Source: Bacteroidaceae bacterium (GTDB lineage Bacteria > Bacteroidota > Bacteroidia > Bacteroidales > Bacteroidaceae). Taken from it: a stretch of DNA of 64,000 nt. The stretch lies in contig CABIVS010000003.1 of the NCBI GenBank assembly GCA_902362375.1, positions 600,060-664,059 on the forward strand, given 5' to 3'. Below are positions 27,143 through 36,621 of this stretch, piece by piece. Under the pieces are notes generated by a model. It searched no databases. It worked only from the letters and a program-made list of their open reading frames with translations, and was not told the DNA's origin. Every line of letters begins with the position of its first letter. Within the stretch, counting starts at the first letter, position 1. The position numbers and the translations under genes are program-made.

Positions 27143-28174
27143 ATGAAACGGATTTTATTATTAACGGCTGTATTTATGATGATGCTCGGAACCAGTTTTT
27201 CTTCAGCACAGACAAATGCTGATAATTTTTATAAAAGTGATCGGGTGGATGTAGAAAAAGTATCTTTTTCTAACCAATATAAGATGAAAGTAGTGGGTAA
27301 TCTTTTTCTGCCCAAGAGTATGAAAGAAGGGGGAAAATATCCTGCAATCATTGTAGGGCATCCGATGGGAGCTGTTAAGGAGCAGAGTGCGAATCTCTAT
27401 GCAACGAAAATGGCGGAAAGGGGATTTGTTACACTGTCCATCGATTTGTCTTTCTGGGGTGAGAGTGAAGGCGAGCCGCGTAATGCAGTTTTGCCGGAGG
27501 TTTATTCGGAGGACTTTAGCGCTGCGGTTGATTTTTTAGGTACGCGTCCGTTCGTTGACCGGAATCTTATTGGTGTAATTGGAATTTGTGGGAGCGGAAG
27601 TTTTGCTATCAGTGCAGCGAAAATAGATCCTCGTCTCAAGGCCATTGCAACAATCAGTATGTATAATATGGGAGCAGCCAACCGTAATGGATTAAATCAC
27701 TCATTAACGTTGGAACAGAGAAAGCAAATAATGGCTGAAGCGGCGGAACAGCGTTATACAGAATTTTTGGGTGGGGAAACTAAATATACCAGTGGCACTG
27801 TACATCAGTTGACAGAAACGTCCAATCCGATCGAACGGGAGTTTTATGAATTCTACCGTACGCAGAGAGGAGAATTTACTCCTGACGGAGCAACTCCTAT
27901 GACCACTACACACCCTACGCTCTCAAGCAATGTGAAATTTATGAATTTCTATCCTTTCGAAGATATTGAAACTATTTCACCCCGCCCCATGCTTTTCATC
28001 ACCGGAGAGAATGCCCATTCACGTGAGTTTAGTGAAGACGCCTATCGATTGGCTGCCGAACCTAAAGAACTGTATATAGTACCCGGTGCCGGACATGTAG
28101 ATCTTTACGACCGTGTGGGTCTTATCCCGTTTAGTAAGCTGGAATCTTTCTTTAAGGAGTATCTGAAGAAATAA
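27143..28174 (+). CDS. Exported alpha/beta hydrolase (YcjY/dienelactone-hydrolase-like)
   Basis: A 343-aa protein with a signal peptide (MKRILLLTAVFMMMLGTSFSSAQ). The alpha/beta-hydrolase fold shows PAIIVGHPMGAVKEQ (oxyanion region), the nucleophile elbow GVIGICGSGSFA and a late GAGHVDLYD with the catalytic His. The elbow reads G-I-C-G-S, which puts Cys at the nucleophile position, as in dienelactone hydrolases. The substrate is unknown. First gene of a four-gene operon (next start 18 bp on) controlled by the shared operator. Confidence 0.85.
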   Translation: MKRILLLTAVFMMMLGTSFSSAQTNADNFYKSDRVDVEKVSFSNQYKMKVVGNLFLPKSMKEGGKYPAIIVGHPMGAVKEQSANLYATKMAERGFVTLSIDLSFWGESEGEPRNAVLPEVYSEDFSAAVDFLGTRPFVDRNLIGVIGICGSGSFAISAAKIDPRLKAIATISMYNMGAANRNGLNHSLTLEQRKQIMAEAAEQRYTEFLGGETKYTSGTVHQLTETSNPIEREFYEFYRTQRGEFTPDGATPMTTTHPTLSSNVKFMNFYPFEDIETISPRPMLFITGENAHSREFSEDAYRLAAEPKELYIVPGAGHVDLYDRVGLIPFSKLESFFKEYLKK

Positions 28175-28191
28175 GTTTCAATACTATAAAT

Positions 28192-28737
28192 ATGAGATAC
28201 TATATAATAACAATTCTTGCTATACTGACATTATCAGTCGGTTCCGCATCATGTAGTGAAGATGAACCTATACAGGGAACAGGGCAACAGGTAATTCCGG
28301 GTAATGGCTCTAGTGATAATGGCAGTAATAATAGTGGTAATAACACTGGTGATAACGACGATAACAATGATGATAATCCTGTGAGTAATAATCTTAAAGT
28401 AACAATCGGGACTGTTTCATTCAATGCTACATTGGAAAATAATGAGACAGCAAAAGCATTTGAGAGATTGCTTCCTATGACAGTGAATATGTCCGAATTG
28501 AACAATAATGAAAAGTATTATTATCTACAAAACGGTTTACCAACAACCCCATCCAGCCCAGGTACGATTCGGACAGGTGATTTGATGCTTTACGGATCCA
28601 CTTGTGTGGTACTTTTTTATGAAACTTTTTCCACTTCATACAGCTATACCCGTTTAGGGCGTATAACTAATCCTTCAGGGCTGCTTTCTGCCCTTGGAGC
28701 GGGAAGTGTAAATGTGATTTTTGAAATAACAGACTAA
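28192..28737 (+). CDS. Cyclophilin-like fold lipoprotein
   Basis: A 181-aa lipoprotein (lipobox SASC, Cys21). A low-complexity Gly/Asn/Asp/Ser linker covers about 30-65. The C-terminal domain (about 70-180) matches the cyclophilin-like family that is often linked to NADPH-flavin and hydrolase genes in gut bacteria: FNATLENNETAKAFERLLPMTVNMSELN, GDLMLYGSTCVVLFYETF, YTRLGRI. Activity is not established. Same operon as the hydrolase upstream and DUF3737 downstream. Confidence 0.78.
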   Translation: MRYYIITILAILTLSVGSASCSEDEPIQGTGQQVIPGNGSSDNGSNNSGNNTGDNDDNNDDNPVSNNLKVTIGTVSFNATLENNETAKAFERLLPMTVNMSELNNNEKYYYLQNGLPTTPSSPGTIRTGDLMLYGSTCVVLFYETFSTSYSYTRLGRITNPSGLLSALGAGSVNVIFEITD

Positions 28738-28745
28738 AAAATAAA

Positions 28746-29612
28746 ATGATGCAACAAATAAGAAATAAAGAATATGGAGGCGAACGCCCTCTATTTGCAA
28801 CCCATGACATTCAGTTGGAAGATGTAACGATTCATGCCGGTGAATCGGCACTGAAAGAATGTAGTAATATCATAGCGATAAACTGCCGTTTTGAAGGGAA
28901 ATATCCTTTTTGGCACACCAATGGATTCACTGTGAAGAATTGTCTTTTTACAGAAGGAGCTCGTGCTGCCCTATGGTATTCTCAAAGTCTGCAAATGGCG
29001 GATACCTTGGTGGAAGCACCGAAGATGTTCCGTGAAATGGATGGGATAAAACTCGAAAATGTGCAGTTGCCCAATGCCTTGGAAACGTTTTGGTATTGTC
29101 GTAATATAGAACTGAAGAACGTACAGATTGATAAAGCGGATTATCTTTTTATACATAGCGAGAATATCCATATACAAAATTACGCTCAAAATGGAAACTA
29201 TTCGTTTCAATATTGCAAGAATGTAGAAATCCATAATGCAGTCATCAACTCCAAAGATGCTTTTTGGAATACGGAAAATGTAACTGTCTATGATTCGGAA
29301 CTGAACGGAGAATATCTGGGATGGCATTCTAAAAATCTGCGTTTGGTAAATTGTAAGATTTCGGGCACTCAACCTCTTTGTTACGCACATGATCTGGTGA
29401 TGGAAAATTGTACGATGGCGGAGGATGCTGACCTTGCTTTTGAACATAGTAGCGTGAAAGCAACGATTAAAAGTCCGGTTCATAGTGTGAAAAATCCTCG
29501 TACAGGGAGTATTGTTGCCGAAAGCTTCGGCACAATTATTCTGGATGAAAATCTGAAAGCACCGGGAAATTGTGAATTGAAGCTTTGGGACGACCTAACC
29601 TGTTTTGATTGA
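28746..29612 (+). CDS. DUF3737-family parallel beta-helix protein
   Basis: A 288-aa cytoplasmic protein without signal. Short repeats of the form xxIxLxNVxIxxxxYxFxxSxNI run through the whole length, as expected of a right-handed parallel beta helix, and the start (IRNKEYGGERPLFATHDIQLEDVTIHAGESALKE) is characteristic of DUF3737. Function unknown. It lies 9 bp after the cyclophilin-like gene and 4 bp before the PLP enzyme, an association seen in many gut bacteria, which suggests a shared pathway. Confidence 0.85.
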   Translation: MMQQIRNKEYGGERPLFATHDIQLEDVTIHAGESALKECSNIIAINCRFEGKYPFWHTNGFTVKNCLFTEGARAALWYSQSLQMADTLVEAPKMFREMDGIKLENVQLPNALETFWYCRNIELKNVQIDKADYLFIHSENIHIQNYAQNGNYSFQYCKNVEIHNAVINSKDAFWNTENVTVYDSELNGEYLGWHSKNLRLVNCKISGTQPLCYAHDLVMENCTMAEDADLAFEHSSVKATIKSPVHSVKNPRTGSIVAESFGTIILDENLKAPGNCELKLWDDLTCFD

Positions 29613-29615
29613 TAT

Positions 29616-30776
29616 ATGAAGTATAATTTCGATGAAATTGTTTCACGCAGAGGTACGAATTCTTATAAATGGGACTCGTCCGCAGATGCGGATGTCTTGC
29701 CGATGTGGGTGGCTGATATGGATTTCCGTACGGCTCCCCCCGTCGTGGAGGCATTGAAGAAGTGGGTGGAACATGGGATTTTCGGATATGTACGCGTACC
29801 TGACGCATACTACGAAGCGATAACCAACTGGTTTGCACGACGACATGCCTGGCGGATAGAAAAAGAATGGATTATTTATACTACCGGAGTTGTGCCGGCA
29901 ATATCTGCTGCAATTAAAGCACTGACAGTACCCGGCGATAAAGTGATGGTGCAGACGCCTGTATACAATTGTTTTTTCTCCTCTATCCGTAATAACGGGT
30001 GCGAGATGATTGCCAATCCTTTAGTATATAGAAACAAAGGGTATCAGATTGACTTTGATGATTTGGAGAGGAAAGCTTCCGATCCGAAGATAAAACTCAT
30101 GTTGTTATGTAACCCGCATAATCCTGTCGGAAGAGTATGGAGTAAGCAGGAATTAAGGCGGATAGGTGAGATTTGTATTTGGAATAATGTGTTTGTGATC
30201 GCTGATGAAATTCATTGTGAATTGGTTTTTCTGGAACATGAATATACTCCTTTCGCTTCTATATCAGAAGAGTTTCTTATGAATTCGGTAACCTTTGTTT
30301 CGCCTAGCAAGGCTTTCAATCTGGCAGGGCTTCAGATAGCCAATATTATTTCTGCAGATGCAAATGTACGGGTGAGAGTAGATAAAGTGATTAATATAAA
30401 TGAAGTATGTGATGTGAATCCTTTCGGAGTGGAGGCGTTGATGGCTGCTTACAATGAGGGTGAAGAATGGCTGGAAGAACTTAAAATCTATTTGTTTGCG
30501 AATTACATCTATTTAAAAGGTTATTTTGATGAATATCTTCCGGAATTTCCCGTAATGATGTTGGAAGGTACGTATCTGGTTTGGGTAGATTGCTCGGTCT
30601 TGAATCAAACGTCAGCAGAAATAGTAAAAGACTTGTTGAAGAAAGAAAAGCTTTGGGTGAACGAAGGCAGTCTGTATGGAGAGACTGGTGAAGGATTTAT
30701 CCGTATCAATATTGCATGTCCGCGACAGCGGTTGATAGAAGGATTAAACAGATTGAAGCGGGTACTGAAATCATAA
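29616..30776 (+). CDS. PatB/MalY-type PLP-dependent C-S lyase
   Basis: A 386-aa fold-type-I aminotransferase-like enzyme. The N terminus (FDEIVSRRGTNSYKWD, LPMWVADMDFRTAPPVVEAL) is the MalY/PatB signature. The PLP lysine lies in SPSKAFNLAGLQIAN, with NPHNPVGRVW and DEIHCELVF before it and FIRINIACPR near the end. The expected activity is cystathionine/cysteine-S-conjugate beta-lyase. Last gene of the operon that begins at 27143. Confidence 0.9.
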   Translation: MKYNFDEIVSRRGTNSYKWDSSADADVLPMWVADMDFRTAPPVVEALKKWVEHGIFGYVRVPDAYYEAITNWFARRHAWRIEKEWIIYTTGVVPAISAAIKALTVPGDKVMVQTPVYNCFFSSIRNNGCEMIANPLVYRNKGYQIDFDDLERKASDPKIKLMLLCNPHNPVGRVWSKQELRRIGEICIWNNVFVIADEIHCELVFLEHEYTPFASISEEFLMNSVTFVSPSKAFNLAGLQIANIISADANVRVRVDKVININEVCDVNPFGVEALMAAYNEGEEWLEELKIYLFANYIYLKGYFDEYLPEFPVMMLEGTYLVWVDCSVLNQTSAEIVKDLLKKEKLWVNEGSLYGETGEGFIRINIACPRQRLIEGLNRLKRVLKS

Positions 30777-31069
30777 ATACGAATGAAAAGCTAATTGTTC
30801 CATTTCTGCAGGTGAAGCATCACCCCCATGAAACAGACACAGGTAATCGCTTTTCCATATTTACCAAGCAGGATAGAAAACCTTCTTCATATTTTAGATT
30901 TTCCGAAAGCATAATAGATGTTAATAGGGCTCATAGCTTGCGAACTAATTTTTGGTATGATATGTTGTCTAAAGTGAATAACGAATTAAAAAATGAACTA
31001 GAAAGTTAGACATGAACATACAATACATTTCTAATGATTTAGCAGATAAAACATTACATTTAAAAACTT
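30777..31069. other. Gap with no clear gene
   Basis: About 290 bp. A frame that starts inside the PLP gene stays open to 31009 (its 77 codons past the gene end include NRFSIFTKQ and WYDMLSKVNNELKNELES), but it has no start of its own and no recognised family. It could be a decayed fragment. The last 60 bp before the OmpA gene presumably hold its promoter, but I see no good TTTG/TAnnTTTG pair. Confidence 0.5.
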
Positions 31070-32206
31070 ATGAATATGAGAAAATCTATTATTTTATTAG
31101 CTTTTATATTGGGTGGCTTTACAGCAGCAAATGCCCAATCAGTTGTAGAAGGTACCAAACTTACAGATAATTGGTCTGTCGGAGTAAATGCCGGTGGAGT
31201 CACTCCCCTTACTCACAGTGCTTTCTTTAAAGGTATGCGTCCCGCTTTTGGAGTGGGAGTCTCAAAGCAATTAACTCCTATCTTCGGTTTGGGATTCCAA
31301 GGAATGGGATATATCAATACCACATCCAGTAAAACGGCTTTCGATGCTTCGGATGTCAGCGTATTGGGTAAAGTCAATTTGATGAATCTATTTGCAAGTT
31401 ACACGGGCGAACCTCGTTTGTTTGAAGTGGAAGCTGTTGCCGGAATAGGTTGGTTACATTATTATGTGAATGGCGATGGCGATCAGAACTCCTGGTCTAC
31501 GCGTTTGGGATTGAATTTCAATTTCAACTTGGGTGAAAGTAAAGCATGGACATTGGGAATCAAACCTGCCATTGTGTATGATATGCAAGGTACTTACCCT
31601 GAAACAAAGAGCCGTTTCAATGCTAATAACGCAGGTTTTGAGTTGACAGCCGGATTGACATACCACTTTAAGACAAGTAACGGAACACATCATTTTGCCA
31701 AAGTGAGAGTATATAATCAAGCCGAAATTGACGGACTGAACTCTTCAATCAATGCACTTCGTGCAGATGTAAACAACAAAGATGGCGAGATCAGCAATGC
31801 AAACCGACGTATCAACGGATTGCAGGAAGAACTTGAAGCATGCCGCACAAAAGTGGTTCCGGTGGAGACTGTAGTAAAAACCGCCCGTGTACCCGAATCT
31901 ATCATTACTTTCAGACAAGGTAAATCGTCAGTTGACGCTTCACAACTTCCTAATGTGGAACGTGTAGCTGCCTACATGAAGAAATATGCTGATTCAAAAG
32001 TGGTTATTAAGGGATACGCTTCCCCGGAAGGTAGTGTTGAAGTGAATGCCAGAATTGCTGCAGCACGTGCAGAAGCTGTAAAAACGATCTTGGTCAACAA
32101 GTATAAAATCAGTGCATCTCGTATCACTGCCGAAGGTCAGGGTGTAGGCGATATGTTTACTGAACCGGATTGGAACCGTGTAAGTATATGTACTATTGAA
32201 GATTAA
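31070..32206 (+). CDS. OmpA-family outer-membrane protein
   Basis: A 378-aa protein with signal peptide (MRKSIILLAFILGGFTAANAQ; starts at 31070 and 31076 are both possible). N-terminal beta-barrel of about 190 residues (VGVNAGGVTPLTHSAFF, aromatic alternating strands), then a short coiled coil (about 215-250, DGLNSSINALRADVNNKDG) and a C-terminal OmpA/MotB peptidoglycan-binding domain (VVIKGYASPEGSVEVNARIAAARAEAV). Acts as a structural link between outer membrane and cell wall. Transcribed alone, with a terminator at 32235. Confidence 0.93.
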   Translation: MNMRKSIILLAFILGGFTAANAQSVVEGTKLTDNWSVGVNAGGVTPLTHSAFFKGMRPAFGVGVSKQLTPIFGLGFQGMGYINTTSSKTAFDASDVSVLGKVNLMNLFASYTGEPRLFEVEAVAGIGWLHYYVNGDGDQNSWSTRLGLNFNFNLGESKAWTLGIKPAIVYDMQGTYPETKSRFNANNAGFELTAGLTYHFKTSNGTHHFAKVRVYNQAEIDGLNSSINALRADVNNKDGEISNANRRINGLQEELEACRTKVVPVETVVKTARVPESIITFRQGKSSVDASQLPNVERVAAYMKKYADSKVVIKGYASPEGSVEVNARIAAARAEAVKTILVNKYKISASRITAEGQGVGDMFTEPDWNRVSICTIED

Positions 32207-32234
32207 ACTGATGTATTACAGAAATAGAATAATG

Positions 32235-32262
32235 AAGGCTGCCCCCAAAGGCAGCCTTTGTT
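32235..32262 (+). terminator. Terminator after the OmpA gene
   Basis: AAGGCTGCC (32235-32243) pairs with GGCAGCCTT (32250-32258), followed by a short T-rich run. Confidence 0.8.
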
Positions 32263-32315
32263 GTATATCTTGGGTTGTATTTTTGAATACTCTGAAAGTT
32301 TAGTAAACAGATTTC

Positions 32316-32345
32316 TTTGTACATTACATAAAATGGTTATTTTTG
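32316..32345 (+). promoter_or_regulatory. Promoter of the STM401x-type cluster
   Basis: TTTG at 32316-32319 and TATTTTTG at 32338-32345, 18 bp apart. The first gene starts at 32408. Confidence 0.6.
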
Positions 32346-32407
32346 CAGGTATTGTTCATGCGCGTTCTGTGTTGAGTGTGCAAATATCAACCATTAAAAA
32401 CTGTATT

Positions 32408-33481
32408 ATGAAGAGAGTATTCGTTTTTCAAGATTTTAAATCGCAGAAATTCTGGAGTATAGATGTAGTCGGAACAGATGTTACTGTAAATTATGGTAAG
32501 TTGGGGACCGACGGACAAACACAAGTGAAAAACTACGCAACGACTGAAGAGGCTGAAAAAGCAGCCGGCAAACTGATTGCGGAAAAGACCAAAAAAGGAT
32601 ATGTAGAAACTGCTGAAGAAACTGCACGTGAAATGAAAGTGGAAGCCAAGAAATATACTTTGAGTTACGATGAGTATGAAAACAATGTGAATCTTCTGGA
32701 TAAGATATTGAAAGATAAACATCTCTCTGAATATAAACAAATAACAATCGGTTGTTGGGATTATGAGGGTGGCGACTGTTCTGCCTTATTACAGGGAATG
32801 ATTGAAAATAAGGAGAAGTTCGCACAAATAGAAGGCTTGTTCTGGGGAGATATTGAGCAGGAAGAACAGGAGATTTCATGGATTGAACAAGCTGATATTA
32901 GTCCGCTACTCGATGCCATGCCTAAATTGAAGGATCTGAAAATCAAAGGAACTAATAATCTGCGTTTGGGAAAGACTTCACGACCGGAGTTGCGGTCACT
33001 GGAAATTATCAGTGGTGGCCTGCCTACTGAAGTGGTAGAAGATATTCTTGGTTCTGATTTCCCCAATCTGGAAAAACTGATTCTATATGTTGGTGTGGAA
33101 GATTATGGATTTGAAGCTGATATTGAGATATTCCGTCCGTTGTTCTCCAAAGAACGTTTCCCGAAGCTGACTTATCTGGGGATCGTCAACTCTGAAGAAC
33201 AGGACAAGATTGTAGAAATGTTCCTGGAGTCGGATATTCTTCCCCAACTTGAAACAATGGATGTTTCGGCCGGTACTCTCAAAGATGAAGGTGCCCAATT
33301 ATTGCTGGATAATATGGATAAGATCGCTCATTTGAAGTTTATCAATATGCGCTACAATTATTTGAGCAAGGATATGAAGAAACAGCTGCAGAATCTTCCT
33401 ATGAAAATAGATATTGCTGAAACTGAAGAAGCGGATGAATATGATGGTGAATTGTGGTATTACCCGATGATTACAGAATAG
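32408..33481 (+). CDS. WGR-domain plus STM4015-like leucine-rich protein
   Basis: A 357-aa protein. ATG 32408 is used; the frame opens at 32258, but that part overlaps the terminator and promoter. Residues 1-75 form a WGR domain (FVFQDFKSQKFWSIDVVG, VNYGKLGTDGQTQ), named for its Trp-Gly-Arg motif although the Arg is replaced here (YGKLG). The rest matches STM4015-type proteins: IGCWDYEGGD, LFWGDIEQEEQEISWIEQ, then irregular leucine-rich repeats (FPNLEKLILYVG, FPKLTYLGIVNSEEQD) as used for protein contacts. First of five tightly packed genes; the next starts 3 bp after the stop. The role is not established; a scaffold or recognition subunit is inference. Confidence 0.8.
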   Translation: MKRVFVFQDFKSQKFWSIDVVGTDVTVNYGKLGTDGQTQVKNYATTEEAEKAAGKLIAEKTKKGYVETAEETAREMKVEAKKYTLSYDEYENNVNLLDKILKDKHLSEYKQITIGCWDYEGGDCSALLQGMIENKEKFAQIEGLFWGDIEQEEQEISWIEQADISPLLDAMPKLKDLKIKGTNNLRLGKTSRPELRSLEIISGGLPTEVVEDILGSDFPNLEKLILYVGVEDYGFEADIEIFRPLFSKERFPKLTYLGIVNSEEQDKIVEMFLESDILPQLETMDVSAGTLKDEGAQLLLDNMDKIAHLKFINMRYNYLSKDMKKQLQNLPMKIDIAETEEADEYDGELWYYPMITE

Positions 33482-33484
33482 GAG

Positions 33485-34495
33485 ATGCAGATAATCGTTG
33501 TCAGCAACTCTCTGTCCAAACGTATAGAATACTTTATTGAAGCAGGTAAATACTTGCAGACGGAAGTTCGTTTTATGACTTACGGGGAACTTTTTAATTG
33601 CTTGCCGCAATTACGGCAGGCAGTTATCAAGCTGGAACCTTGTGTAAGCAATGAAACGGATTTCCTGAAATATGCGCTGTTGAATCAGGCATATAAGGAA
33701 ACACTGCAACGTTTAGGCGAGATGAGGCTATCTGATGACGTGCACTTTTTGAACACTCCCCATGCTTTGTTGCGTGCTCTTGACAAAAAGGAGACTAAAC
33801 AAGTGCTGGTGGACAGAGGTTTGAGAGTGACTCCGATGTTATCTTCTCCCCATTCTTTTGATGAGTTGAGAGAGCTTCTTGCCGATTGCGGTAGAGGATG
33901 CTTTTTGAAACCCCGTTACGGTTCGGGGGCGGGAGGCATTATGGCTGTTCGCTATCAACCCAACCGGAATAAATGGGTAGTCTATACTACCTTGCAACAA
34001 GCGGATGGAGTCATTCATAACACCAAACGTATCCACCGTTTGAGTACGGAAAAAGAGATGATCCCGTTGGCGGAAGCGGTGATGCAAACAGAAGCTATTT
34101 TAGAAGAATGGATTCCTAAAGAGCAGTTGCAGGGAGAGAATTATGATCTCCGGGTAGTGTGCCGGGAATCTGAAATCGATTATATCGTTGTGAGATGCAG
34201 TAAAGGAAGCATAACCAATCTGCATCTGAACAATAAGGCACATTGGTGGAACGAGTTGGCTTTGCCGGACATAGTACGACAACAAATCTATTATCAGTGT
34301 CAGGAAGCGGTCCAATCCTTGGATTTGCAGTATGCCGGAGTGGATGTCCTGATGGAGAGAGGAACAGATATACCTTATATAATAGAAGTCAACGGACAGG
34401 GAGATCATGTGTATCAGGATATGTTTGCTCATAATTCTATTTATATTCAACAGATAAAAAACATAAAAAAGAGATATAACCATGCAAATAGATGA
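33485..34495 (+). CDS. STM4014-like ATP-grasp protein
   Basis: A 336-aa protein with an ATP-grasp core: KKETKQVLVDRGLRVTP (N-domain), CFLKPRYGSGAGGIMAV (glycine-rich nucleotide loop, about 138-155), DLRVVC, and YAGVDVLMERG with PYIIEVNGQGDHVYQDM (metal-binding end). ATP-grasp enzymes join a carboxylate to an amine or thiol through an acyl-phosphate. The substrate here is unknown. The gene overlaps the next by 14 bp, so stoichiometric expression with the phosphatase-fold protein is likely. Confidence 0.8.
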   Translation: MQIIVVSNSLSKRIEYFIEAGKYLQTEVRFMTYGELFNCLPQLRQAVIKLEPCVSNETDFLKYALLNQAYKETLQRLGEMRLSDDVHFLNTPHALLRALDKKETKQVLVDRGLRVTPMLSSPHSFDELRELLADCGRGCFLKPRYGSGAGGIMAVRYQPNRNKWVVYTTLQQADGVIHNTKRIHRLSTEKEMIPLAEAVMQTEAILEEWIPKEQLQGENYDLRVVCRESEIDYIVVRCSKGSITNLHLNNKAHWWNELALPDIVRQQIYYQCQEAVQSLDLQYAGVDVLMERGTDIPYIIEVNGQGDHVYQDMFAHNSIYIQQIKNIKKRYNHANR

Positions 34496-35336
34496 ACTGC
34501 CGGCTGGCGAACAGACCCAAAATCCGGATCTGGATATGAATCAGGTGGTGGGTACTCATGATATATTGATGCTTTGTTTTGATACCTTGCGTTATGATGT
34601 CAGCAAGGAGGAAGAAGCGGCGGGAAGAACACCGGTACTGAACAGTCACGGAGGAGAATGGGAAAAAAGACATGCGCCGGGAAATTTTACTTACCCGTCT
34701 CATTTTGCCATCTTTGCAGGATTTCTGCCTTCTCCGGCGGAACCTCATTCGCTACGCAGCCGTAAGTGGTTGTTTTTCCCTGTGCAAGCTGGTACGGGAC
34801 GTATTCCGCCTGCGGGAAGTTATCCGTTTACGGAAGCGACTTTTGTGCAAAGCCTTGCCAATGTAGGTTATGAAACGATTTGTATAGGAGGGGTGAACTT
34901 CTTCAGCAAGCGTAATGAACTGGGGCGTGTGTTTCCCGGTTACTTTACTAAAAGTTATTGGCTGCCGATTTTTGGATGCACGGCACCCGATAGTACTGAA
35001 AAACAAATTGATTTTGCGTTGAAGAAACTCGAAAACTACCCGGAGGACAAACGGATTTTTATGTATATCAATTTTTCTGCTATTCATTATCCGAACTGTC
35101 ATTATGTGGAAGGCAAAATGAAGGATGATAAGGAATCACACGCTGCCGCGCTGCAATATGTCGACAGTCAGCTGCCCCGTTTGTTCCAGGCCTTTCAGAA
35201 GCGGGGAAATACGCTGGTGATTGCTCTTTCCGATCATGGCACTTGCTATGGAGAGGATGGATATGAATATCATTGCATATCCCACGAAACGGTTTATACA
35301 GTCCCTTACAAACACTTTATTTTAACGAAAAAATGA
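34482..35336 (+). CDS. STM4013-like alkaline-phosphatase-superfamily hydrolase
   Basis: A 284-aa cytoplasmic protein of the sulfatase/phosphatase superfamily. DILMLCFDTLRYD supplies the first metal Asp, NFTYPSHFAIFAG the candidate Thr/Ser nucleophile, and ALSDHGTCYGEDGYEYH with ISHETVYTVPY the second metal set. Compact compared with typical 450-550-aa sulfatases. It probably hydrolyses a phosphate or related ester on the product of this cluster; the substrate is not known. Overlaps both neighbours (14 bp upstream, 4 bp downstream). Confidence 0.8.
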   Translation: MQIDELPAGEQTQNPDLDMNQVVGTHDILMLCFDTLRYDVSKEEEAAGRTPVLNSHGGEWEKRHAPGNFTYPSHFAIFAGFLPSPAEPHSLRSRKWLFFPVQAGTGRIPPAGSYPFTEATFVQSLANVGYETICIGGVNFFSKRNELGRVFPGYFTKSYWLPIFGCTAPDSTEKQIDFALKKLENYPEDKRIFMYINFSAIHYPNCHYVEGKMKDDKESHAAALQYVDSQLPRLFQAFQKRGNTLVIALSDHGTCYGEDGYEYHCISHETVYTVPYKHFILTKK

Positions 35337-36610
35337 ATCAACCGCTACCACGATATGTAGACTATATGTATAGTTATCCACATAAAACTGCTTATCGTTC
35401 TTTTCCGTCCCCGGTTTCGCTGGTTCCTTACCTGAAACAGGTGGAAGGACAGAAAGCATCGCTTTATTTCCATATTCCTTTTTGTAGTCATAAATGTGGA
35501 TATTGCAACCTGTTTTCTCTGCAAACAAATCGTGCGGATTATATCGCAACTTACTTGGAAACTCTTCACAAGCAGGCGCAACAGTTGTCTCCACTCACCA
35601 CCGGGCTGGCATTTGATAGTTTCGCCATTGGAGGAGGCACACCGTTGCTCCTCACTGTTCCTCAACTGGAATACCTATTGGATACAGCTGCCTTATTCGG
35701 AGTGCATCCTTCACATACCTTTACTTCCGTAGAAACATCGCCGGAATATGCCGATCCTGCCCGTTTGGACTTGTTGAAGCAAGCAGGAGTGGCTCGTGTG
35801 AGTATTGGCGTACAGAGTTTCCTTGACGAAGAATTAACAGCTTTGAAAAGACGCCCCCGGCAAGACACGATTAATCAGGCGCTGGAGGCTATCCGGAAGA
35901 GGCAATTCCCGTTTTTTAATATCGACTTGATCTACGGAATCAAAGGACAAACTGTAGCCAGTTTTCTTTATTCATTGGAACAAGCTCTTCTGTTTCAGCC
36001 TAACGAACTCTTTATCTATCCGCTATATGTACGACCGGGAACGGCTATCACGGAGCGGGAATCCGATGATGTCTGTTTTCAGATGTATTGTGCCGCTTGT
36101 GATTTGTTGAAAGACAGAGGATTTCTACAAACTTCGATGCGGCGTTTTATTCATCATCCGTCTGCTGATGCGGAAATCTCATGTGGGGATGAAGTGATGC
36201 TATCGTGTGGCTCTGGGGGACGCAGTTACCTGGGGAATTTGCATTATGCCACCCGGTATACTGTTTGCCAGCGTTGTATTGCCGGAGAGATAGATGATTA
36301 TATGGGCACTACTGATTTTACAGTGGCTCGTAATGGATTTATTCTTTCGCAGGAAGAACAGCGACAACGTTTCATCATTAAAAATCTGATGTATTACATG
36401 GGGCTTGATAAGGCCGAATATAAGCGTCGCTTTGGAGAATCACCGGATAATGTGCCGTTGTTCCGACAGTTAGCTGAACGGCAATGGATAGAAAATACGG
36501 ATAACGGTCGTATTTGTCTGACTTCCGAAGGAATGGCATACTCCGATTATATTGGTCAGTTGTTCATTACTCCTGAAATAAGAGAACTGATGGAAACTTA
36601 TTCTTATTGA
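35333..36610 (+). CDS. STM4012-like radical SAM protein (HemN-like)
   Basis: A 425-aa protein from ATG 35333, which overlaps the previous stop (ATGA). The 4Fe-4S radical SAM motif is Cys51-x3-Cys55-x2-Cys58 in FHIPFCSHKCGYCNLF. IGGGTPLLL, SVETSPEY and VSIGVQSFLDEELTALKR follow as in HemN/HemW relatives, and a C-terminal helical/HTH-like domain matches the HemN tail. It is not a coproporphyrinogen oxidase by context; membership of the STM4012 family points to an unknown radical modification coupled to the STM4011-like protein downstream. Confidence 0.85.
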   Translation: MNQPLPRYVDYMYSYPHKTAYRSFPSPVSLVPYLKQVEGQKASLYFHIPFCSHKCGYCNLFSLQTNRADYIATYLETLHKQAQQLSPLTTGLAFDSFAIGGGTPLLLTVPQLEYLLDTAALFGVHPSHTFTSVETSPEYADPARLDLLKQAGVARVSIGVQSFLDEELTALKRRPRQDTINQALEAIRKRQFPFFNIDLIYGIKGQTVASFLYSLEQALLFQPNELFIYPLYVRPGTAITERESDDVCFQMYCAACDLLKDRGFLQTSMRRFIHHPSADAEISCGDEVMLSCGSGGRSYLGNLHYATRYTVCQRCIAGEIDDYMGTTDFTVARNGFILSQEEQRQRFIIKNLMYYMGLDKAEYKRRFGESPDNVPLFRQLAERQWIENTDNGRICLTSEGMAYSDYIGQLFITPEIRELMETYSY

Positions 36611-36621
36611 ACGAAATAGAA

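Noticed and set aside
30716..31009. 97-codon frame overlapping the PLP gene end
   Set aside because: Starts inside another gene, no own start or recognisable family; listed only as part of the gap.
32258..32407. Longer start for the WGR protein
   Set aside because: Covers the OmpA terminator and the promoter at 32316-32345.
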